This document shows, piece by piece, positions 57,723-64,000 of a stretch of 64,000 nucleotides of DNA. The first letter of the stretch is position 1, and every line of letters starts with the position of its first letter. The stretch lies in contig JAVXUO010000015.1 in NCBI GenBank assembly GCA_033065855.1, positions 40,221 to 104,220 on the forward strand, given 5' to 3'. The translations under genes and the position numbers were made by a program. The notes beneath the pieces were generated by a model. It searched no databases, was not told the DNA's origin, and saw only the letters and a program-made list of their open reading frames with translations. Source of the stretch: Escallonia rubra. Taxonomy: Eukaryota > Streptophyta > Magnoliopsida > Escalloniales > Escalloniaceae.

Positions 57723-59548
57723 ATGGACAAAGGGAAGCAGGTAAGTCTGAGCAAATTCAAATGTGTAAAGGGCAATATTTGTTCTAACCTCTTTCTTCTT
57801 AAGAGTTCATAATCTGACAATCTCAGAGAACCACTGTTTGGCTGATAGCTTCAAACCCTTCTCATGCTTCAAATTTTGCACAACTTTTCAACAAAATAGC
57901 AACTCTTTCATTCTTTGCTTCCAAAACAAACATTGTTGCTTGGCATATACAAACGTTTACTTGTTCCCTTCATACTGCTTACCATTTCGCAATGTCGTAG
58001 TGTTGTTTATAGAAGGCATTTGTGATTGTAATTAGATAGCGTCATCTTGTAAACAAGGTCACATAAATATTTGCACATGAATTGTTCGCAATTCGGATTG
58101 TTTAAGAAATTCTGAAATAAGAATCGTACACATCGTGAATCATGGCCCAAAATTAGCCGTGTACTCAACATTGTTTTTCATAAGCATGACATACATTGCC
58201 GAGTTCGTTATCTAGCAGCTCATGCTTTAAAGCATATATGGTGACTTGACATGGGATCAAGAGTTCTTTTTTGACAAGGTCTTGGGTGCAGTTTTTTTTG
58301 TTTGCATCTTTGGTCAATTTTCTTAATATTGCAATTTACACTCCGCATATTTGTGCACTTATTGGTGGTGCACCTTCGCTTATATGTCATTGATTTGTCT
58401 ATTTACGTACAATGAAGGCTTGCACATGAAAGAATGTGATAAGCATCATATACGTAGTTGGGCTGATTATCCAACCATTTAAACTTTTAGAGCAAATAAT
58501 AACTTGAAACTTTTCTTTTAGCTTTCGTTCGAGCCTCATGAGAAACTTAAGAATTACCATGTGTTCTTCCATGACTAAAGTGAGAGCGTTGTTTTCTTTT
58601 CTGTTGTCATTCATACATCTCCCTTGTTAGGCTGAAGATGGATCAATCACATGGATGGTCATTCTGCGAATCCTCGCCACGTTGACCATCCATGTGAAAC
58701 TGTATCATATTGACCCCGATTTACCCCCACGCTCTCGCACGCGCAACACAAGCACACACAAATAGAGCTATCAAATTGTTTCTATGCACTGTCGTGAATG
58801 CACTAGCTCTTACTAGAGTGTTCTGCTATAAGAAAGTTCTCTAGTACTTCATGAGCACAGCAGCAGCAACAGCAGCTCCGGCTCCTGATTATTATTTTTT
58901 CGGTTTTTTTTTTCCTTGTTTCTCCTCTTATGTAATCGGTTGATATTCTAATGTTGTACTCGTACTATACTTGAGCTATAGTGGTCAATGTGCATTTGTC
59001 AAGGGGATATTGACCACTACAAGCTCAAGTATGGCAAAGTTGAAGGTCCCATGGATATCTTTCTTCACTAAAACTTGAAATTACACTTACAGAAAGATGA
59101 TAGCTGATATTCCTAATCTTTTTTACTTCAGAAAGATGGTTAGATGTCTGGAGGAGCTACTGATTACTCGATGGTGTTTTCTCGAGCTCATGCCAACAGG
59201 AAACAGCACAAAAGTGACTTGACTCGTTGCAGCCTTGGAAACGAACAAGAGCTCATTGCTAAGCAGCCGGGTGACAACTCAACCATGGTAATATTCCGAA
59301 TTTCTTTTCAATTGAATTGCTCGTACATTTTTTACTCTGTTGAATGCAATTTCCTACTTGGGAACTCTGTTTTGATCCATATCCCCTTGAACAATGCACA
59401 TGGATCATTACATGCCCAAGTATGCCCTGACATAATGTGTAATAGTAATCGGTACCTGGGCACTCTTCTTCCTAATCTTCTAAACTTGCTCTTGGTGCAG
59501 AGGAGACAGAAGAAACTGAACTACCTCAGCTGTTGTATTGGGGCTTGA
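57723..59548 (+). CDS. Small unrecognised plant protein, 63 or 69 residues
   Basis: Exon 57723-57740 reads MDKGKQ and ends at donor GTAAGT. Exon 59144-59287 reads MSGGATDYSMVFSRAHANRK, then a conserved-looking SLGNEQELIAKQ and NSTM at donor GTAATA. Exon 59498-59548 after TTGGTGCAG gives RRQKKLNYLSCCIGA and a stop. The intron before the second exon can end at TTCAG (59131) or at TTAG (59143). With the second, MDKGKQ joins MSGG in frame, giving 69 residues. With the first, MDKGKQKDG is a short upstream frame ending in a TAG that directly abuts the ATG, giving 63 residues. I do not recognise the family. The C-terminal Cys-Cys next to basic residues suggests S-acylation and a peripheral membrane location. 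Confidence 0.55.
58649..58695. repeat. Perfect 13-bp inverted repeat
   Basis: ACATGGATGGTCA (58649-58661) and TGACCATCCATGT (58683-58695) with a 21-base loop, in the first intron of the small host gene. Confidence 0.85.
58967..59032. repeat. 23-bp near-perfect hairpin
   Basis: The arm 58967-58989 (ATACTTGAGCT then ATAGTGGTCAAT) pairs with 59009-59032 (ATTGACCACT, then ACAAGCTCAAGTAT) with one bulged base and a 19-base loop. It lies in the first intron of the small host gene, 110 bases before its acceptor. Confidence 0.8.
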
Positions 59549-59931
59549 GTTCCCCGATATACGTCAGCCCCTGCATTTTCTGATCATTCTAATATTCCCA
59601 TCTGGATATTGCCTCCTGTGCCTCTGTAATATATAGGTGAAACGTTTTGTCTATCGTTAAAGATCAAATACTGAAAGCTATGTAAGCACTGAGTGACCAA
59701 TATGCATCGTGCTTTGTGGGGAAAGAAAGTGAATGAAAGGAGGAGAGAGGAAATGAAGCATTATACTTTTTACGAAATAAGTTTGTTATTCCACTTATGT
59801 TTTATTTAATTACACGTTTCTCAACGTGGATGTATAAGGCTAAAATAATCCTCTAGCTGAAAACCGTATGATACTTCCTATGTAGTCTGTGCCAGATACT
59901 ATACAAGCATGAACATAACAGAACCTGTGCT

Positions 59932-62910
59932 TCAAGAAGTGGCTCTGCTCCGTTTCACCGGAGCTCGAAGGGAGGAGAGGTATGTTGTCTCTGCTTTATC
60001 AATTCCATCAAAAAGATAATTGTAAGGTGGCATTTCTACGTACTTGCCAGAACCAGGAACAACCTTCAGATCATCATTTTCCCAAACAACTCTTCCTCCA
60101 GAGATTGTTACCTCAACCTTTCCCTGAGGAAAATACAAAAACTCCCAAATAATTATAAAACCTAAAGCACCATATAGCATATAGGTATATTTTGATTCTG
60201 AGGGGAATGTTTTGCGGAACGGAGATTCTTCTTAGAAGTTAACTCTCAAATAGTAAGTTCTGCTTTGGTTGTAGTTCTGCTAAAATGTCAAGATTCTGAA
60301 TGCACATAAGACACGAAGTAGTGACAGTGATAGAAAATCCTGATGGTAGGGCGGTATTTTTATGCATAAATCAGGAACATATGCCAAGAGCAAGCACACA
60401 CGTCATAGATGATATTAAAGTCGACACTTTCTGTTTCTTCACAGAATTTTTATATACGATATGTAACCCCTCCATTGGTAAAATATGAAGAACACGGAGA
60501 TTCTAAATTTACCTTCCCTCTTATACCCTCATAGACGTTTGTATCTGATCTGGAATGGTGGGAACTGGCACTTATCTCAAAGCTTGAATTCGGATTGAAT
60601 ATGATTATATCTGCATCTGAGCCAGCAAGTATGGCTCCTTTCCTTGGATATATATTAAATAACTTAGCACTGCAAATTAAATCATATGAAAACCAATGGT
60701 CAATCAGTGTGTGAGTTAAATTGGCATTTAAGTGTGGATATATACACCAGATATGATCCAGATCTACCGCTAGATAAATTGCATTTTATCTAGCAGATTT
60801 AGGGTTGTCGACTTGACAACACAGAGGGTCCAGATTGACTTTATTTTTTTTTTTTAAATTCATCAAACGCCCATCTTTTAGGCGCTCCTTACAAGTTTAC
60901 AGAAATACCCCTTATCCTAAAAACAAACTTATGTTCACTACAAACCACCCGAGGCGATTTGTAGGGAGAAAAAAATGGGAATCATGCGGGGTGTTGTGTT
61001 TGCGCATGCACGTGAATGTGTCTACGCGGGAGGGAAGGGGTGGTTATGTTCGCGCACGCGCAGGGGTGGGTGCATGTGATGGATGGGTGGGTAGGGGGGA
61101 GGGGACAACGGCGTGTGTGTGGGGGGGGGGGGGGGGGGGGGGGGAGAGGGGTGGTTATGTTCGCGCACACGCAGGGGTGCGTGCGTGTGATGGATGGGTG
61201 GGTAGGGGGGAGGAGACAACGGTGTGTGGGGGTAGGGGGTAGGCAACGGGTAGGAACCGACCTGCGTGCAGGGCGTGTCTTTGTGTGTGTGTTTGTGTGT
61301 CGAAGTGTGTGTCGTGTGCATATCTATGCGTGTGGGTGGGTGGATAGGTGTTTGTTGTGGGGGTGTGGTGGGTCGATGGGGGGGTGAAGGGAGGAGGGGA
61401 GGCAATGTTGTGTGTGTGTGTGTGCGGGAATGTGTGGAGTGGTGTGGTGGGGTGTGTGGGGGTGGGGTTGGGGTTGGGAGGTGTGTGTCGTGTTTCGCGT
61501 GTGGATGGAGGGGCGTGTGTGTGCGCGAGCGCGCGCTGGGGTGTGTACGGGGTGGGTGGAGTGGTGCACTAGAGTGTTGGAGGGTGAGAGGTGAGGGAGG
61601 GGAAGTTGGCATGGAGGTGGTGCCAATATGTGGAAGAAAGCTGGAGTTGAAAGACATAGGACAAACTGTCAAGCATCTTCCTCTTCCCCTCTCATCCCCA
61701 TCGCCGGCAAGGGAGATGGTTAGTGAAAAACATAGGACAAACTGAAATTACGTAGATGCTGCCCTTGACAATTATAGACATCTAATTGTGTACACCTTAC
61801 TTTAAATTTTGGAAAAAAAAAGATGCTGCTTACATAATTTGATTTGAAACTACAAAGCGTTTTCGCTTTTAACACTTCCATAAAGGTTTTGAATACTCCC
61901 ACGGCTTTTCATGATCTATCATTTCCTTCTGAATTCAGATAATGGTTTTCTATCCTTTTTAGGTGCGTGATTAAGATCGGTGCCCCACCCAATTTCTTTG
62001 AACTATAGTTATAGGCTAATCTATGGCTTAACGTACCACTGGCTTAATCTGTTATTGTAATGATATGGTCTAGACGCAGCCAAGTAAAAAGGCATTTATC
62101 TATGGGTTAATTGCCTGATCTTCCTTTTAATATTGTTAGTTGAAGGCCGGTGTTGCCCAAAAAATGGACCATATAATTGGTGAGTTTATTGCTGTAAAGC
62201 ATGGAGGTGGTAATTGCCAACAATCCATGGCCTTGTCTCTCCGGGCACCTTGATTTCCAGACGGCAAGAAAGACAGAAAATTAGGTCGTAATCTCTGAAA
62301 AGAAAAAAAGAATACAGTTGAACTTAAACTAAACTACGTAGTTTTGAGGATTTCTTAGATAATTTATCTAAAAAGCCTTCTCATTCACTTCTCCCATGTT
62401 GATACACACATGTGTTTTTATGAATGTCTAGTAGGAGAGCAAGCGGACATGAAAATTGAAATACTCTGAAGACGCTGAAGTAAAAAGAATACCATTCCGT
62501 GCTTGTTACCCGGACATAATCAATTGCAGATATTTGCCCTGACTCCTGAAATGACAAATAATATAGCAGAAAATAATGTTTCTGAGGTGTAAGGTCGAAA
62601 TCTGAGCTGCTGACCCCACTCTGGAAGCAAAAACTCTACTGAGTTCAATTTTTGTTTATGAAATCTTACCACCATAGTATCCCAAACCAGATGCATTCTC
62701 TCCTCTATACCTATATATTCCCACCGTGCATTTGTATTATTAGATCATAAAAACCCAAGTTATTGACTAAGACCAACATAACTGGATCTAGTGGTAAAAA
62801 GAACCATAAAACATGTTATTACCATTGACCCCATTTGGAATTTTCCGAAAATCATCAATTCCAAGAGCTTTCTGCGTGGAATTAAAGGAGCAGTGATCGG
62901 TTCCTACAAG
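59932..62910 (-). CDS. PYD2: Dihydropyrimidinase, last five coding exons (partial)
   Basis: Exons read leftwards are 62910-62823, 62710-62670, 62545-62493, 60669-60513 and 60123-59932, all GT-AG with compatible phases. They encode [20 protein letters not shown], then [69 protein letters not shown] and [20 protein letters not shown], ending [14 protein letters not shown]. Dihydropyrimidinase opens the dihydrouracil/dihydrothymine ring, the second step of pyrimidine catabolism; the enzyme uses a two-metal site and is a secretory-pathway protein in Arabidopsis by memory. The conserved GTDH segment is present. The N-terminal two thirds are not found before the right edge and should lie beyond it. 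No lesions are seen. A 1.8-kb intron holds a G-rich array. Confidence 0.93.
60985..61620. repeat. G/T-rich low-complexity array in a PYD2 intron
   Basis: A segment of about 110 bases with GGTTATGTTCGCGCAC, GATGGATGGGTGGGTAGG and GACAACGG is present twice (from 61041 and from 61151). Between them is GTGTGTGT plus 24 consecutive G (61121-61144). The following 400 bases are GTGTGT/GGGTGG words. All open frames here are compositional. Confidence 0.9.
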
Positions 62911-64000
62911 CTGAACAAGAAGAAGCATCCTGATAATTAGATTACAGAAATAAAAACATTGGTAAATAAATAAGCTCAATATCACATTATAGGTTTATAA
63001 AAAATCGTGAAAGCAAACAAACTGAAGTCAGTATACCGAATGTGGAAGCAAACATGGATCACAAACTGGGCTTGTCTGACAGCCTATCCAATACACCTTC
63101 TCATTCGCAGAGAGAGAAAACTATAAAAGTCTCTTTCAATCTCCATAAATCAGAAATCACTCTTTCTTCAAGCAGATCTGCTTTATGTGCTACTCCCTAA
63201 AGTTTGATTTAGGCGACAATCTCTTGATGTATCGTCTCCTTCGGTTTTAGGGTTGGTTGTTTTTATGACAGCTATCTTAACATATTGTGGTATGCACAAA
63301 ATGTTGGCCTCTCGTCTCCTCTCGTTATGACGGTAATACCAATTGGAGGACCATGTTGGTTCCTACAGGTTCAAATTCGGCTCCTGCACAAATCTCATAC
63401 CCCACTCACTCGAACACGATGGCACCAAAAAATGCGGCATCTCTTATCACTTAATTGCATAGAAGTTAACAGTGTGACGAAAGAGAACGTGCAAAAAAGA
63501 CAGCAGCCCCATCAGACACCCCTCAAAATGAAGAACAAGTCTACGCACCAACATCCAGATCAATTTGAGCATTTTAAGCCTATTGGTGAATGAAGATTAT
63601 GCTCAAATTCACTGCTGCTATGCACTCACACATGTGATTTGATCCCTAATTCGAACAAGAGATTGCTCCCTCCAAATCACTAGAAGCAGAGCCACATATA
63701 AAAGTGATTAGAAACAGTAAACGAGAATAAACACGAATAATTGGGGTAGAGTGGAAGAAGTTCTTCCAGCCCAGTTTTTATTGGTTCCAACACTCTAATT
63801 AGAATATACGTGTATATCGTCCCTTTATGTACATTTTGGTATGTACTAGAAAAATCTTAATCCTAGTTAAAGGCATGACAGGTGATTTTACATAAAACAG
63901 AACCGCGCTACTTGGGCAAGCCCTGTACATGGTTGGATTATATGTTGGATAAGCACCAAAAGTTTCTCCTTCATCGACTCTAGAAACTGGCCCAAAAGTG
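62911..64000. other. PYD2 intron or upstream insertion, nothing recognised
   Basis: The next upstream PYD2 exon, expected to end in the codons before LVGTDHC, was not found in this last 1.1 kb. I see no other gene or element here. The intron is therefore long, or the gene is interrupted beyond the edge. Confidence 0.4.

Noticed and set aside
60835-61745. Genes in the G/T-rich block
   Set aside because: The block is low-complexity sequence in a PYD2 intron; open frames on both strands arise from the repeat.

Overview
This is a stretch of a flowering-plant nuclear genome, most likely a eudicot. The evidence is a set of plant-only transposon families (CACTA/En-Spm, Mutator-like elements or MULEs with FAR1-type and MuDR-type transposases, an L1-like LINE with DUF4283/zinc-knuckle ORF1, solo LTRs), canonical GT-AG introns, and host genes whose closest remembered relatives are plant proteins (dihydropyrimidinase PYD2, splicing factor SF3B6/p14, a UGT79-type glycosyltransferase fragment). 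No prokaryotic operon, CRISPR array, rRNA or tRNA gene was seen.

Layout from left to right. 1-1015: the 3' part of an LTR cut by the window edge. 1130-2121: a LINE reverse-transcriptase remnant. 2285-13278: a CACTA element (CACTA-1) that was itself split by a second, inverted CACTA of the same family (CACTA-2, 5458-11995, 3-bp duplication AGA). Both carry only a decayed Transposase_24-like second gene and no DDE transposase. 14519-15065: a hAT-like miniature element. 15177-27144: a complete 12-kb MULE (MULE-1) with a perfect 9-bp target duplication, kilobase-scale inverted ends, an uninterrupted 762-residue FAR1-type transposase, and a convergent accessory gene that joins a plant mobile domain to a Ulp1-type (C48) protease. 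29881-30361: a UGT79 fragment. 30651-41658: a long LINE, split by a 3.5-kb solo LTR (32597-36121, TSD TGCAT). 43409-46083: a Stowaway/mariner-like element holding an older LINE scrap. 46706-47080: an intronless SF3B6/p14 gene with one premature stop. 47985-55490: a second MULE (MULE-2, TSD TACATCTAA) with a decayed MuDR-type transposase, a GRF-zinc-finger/membrane accessory gene and a solo LTR (48696-50458, TSD ATAAT) inside a minisatellite. 57723-59548: a small unrecognised host gene. 59932-62910: the last five coding exons of dihydropyrimidinase, the gene running off towards the right edge.

The host part is thus the SF3B6 to PYD2 interval, which from memory are neighbours in Arabidopsis (At5g12190/At5g12200), here spread over about 16 kb largely by MULE-2. 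The rest is nested mobile DNA. The part most worth attention is MULE-1. Its two inverted ends each carry the same TATA box and the same 5'-UTR splice donor, so mirror-image promoters appear to drive the transposase from the left and the mobile-domain/protease gene from the right. The two genes meet tail to tail at a 167-bp tandem array, and one end alone carries a very G-rich hairpin array. Reading frames, splice sites, target duplications and inverted repeats were read directly from the sequence; family names come from motif recognition and were not checked against any database.
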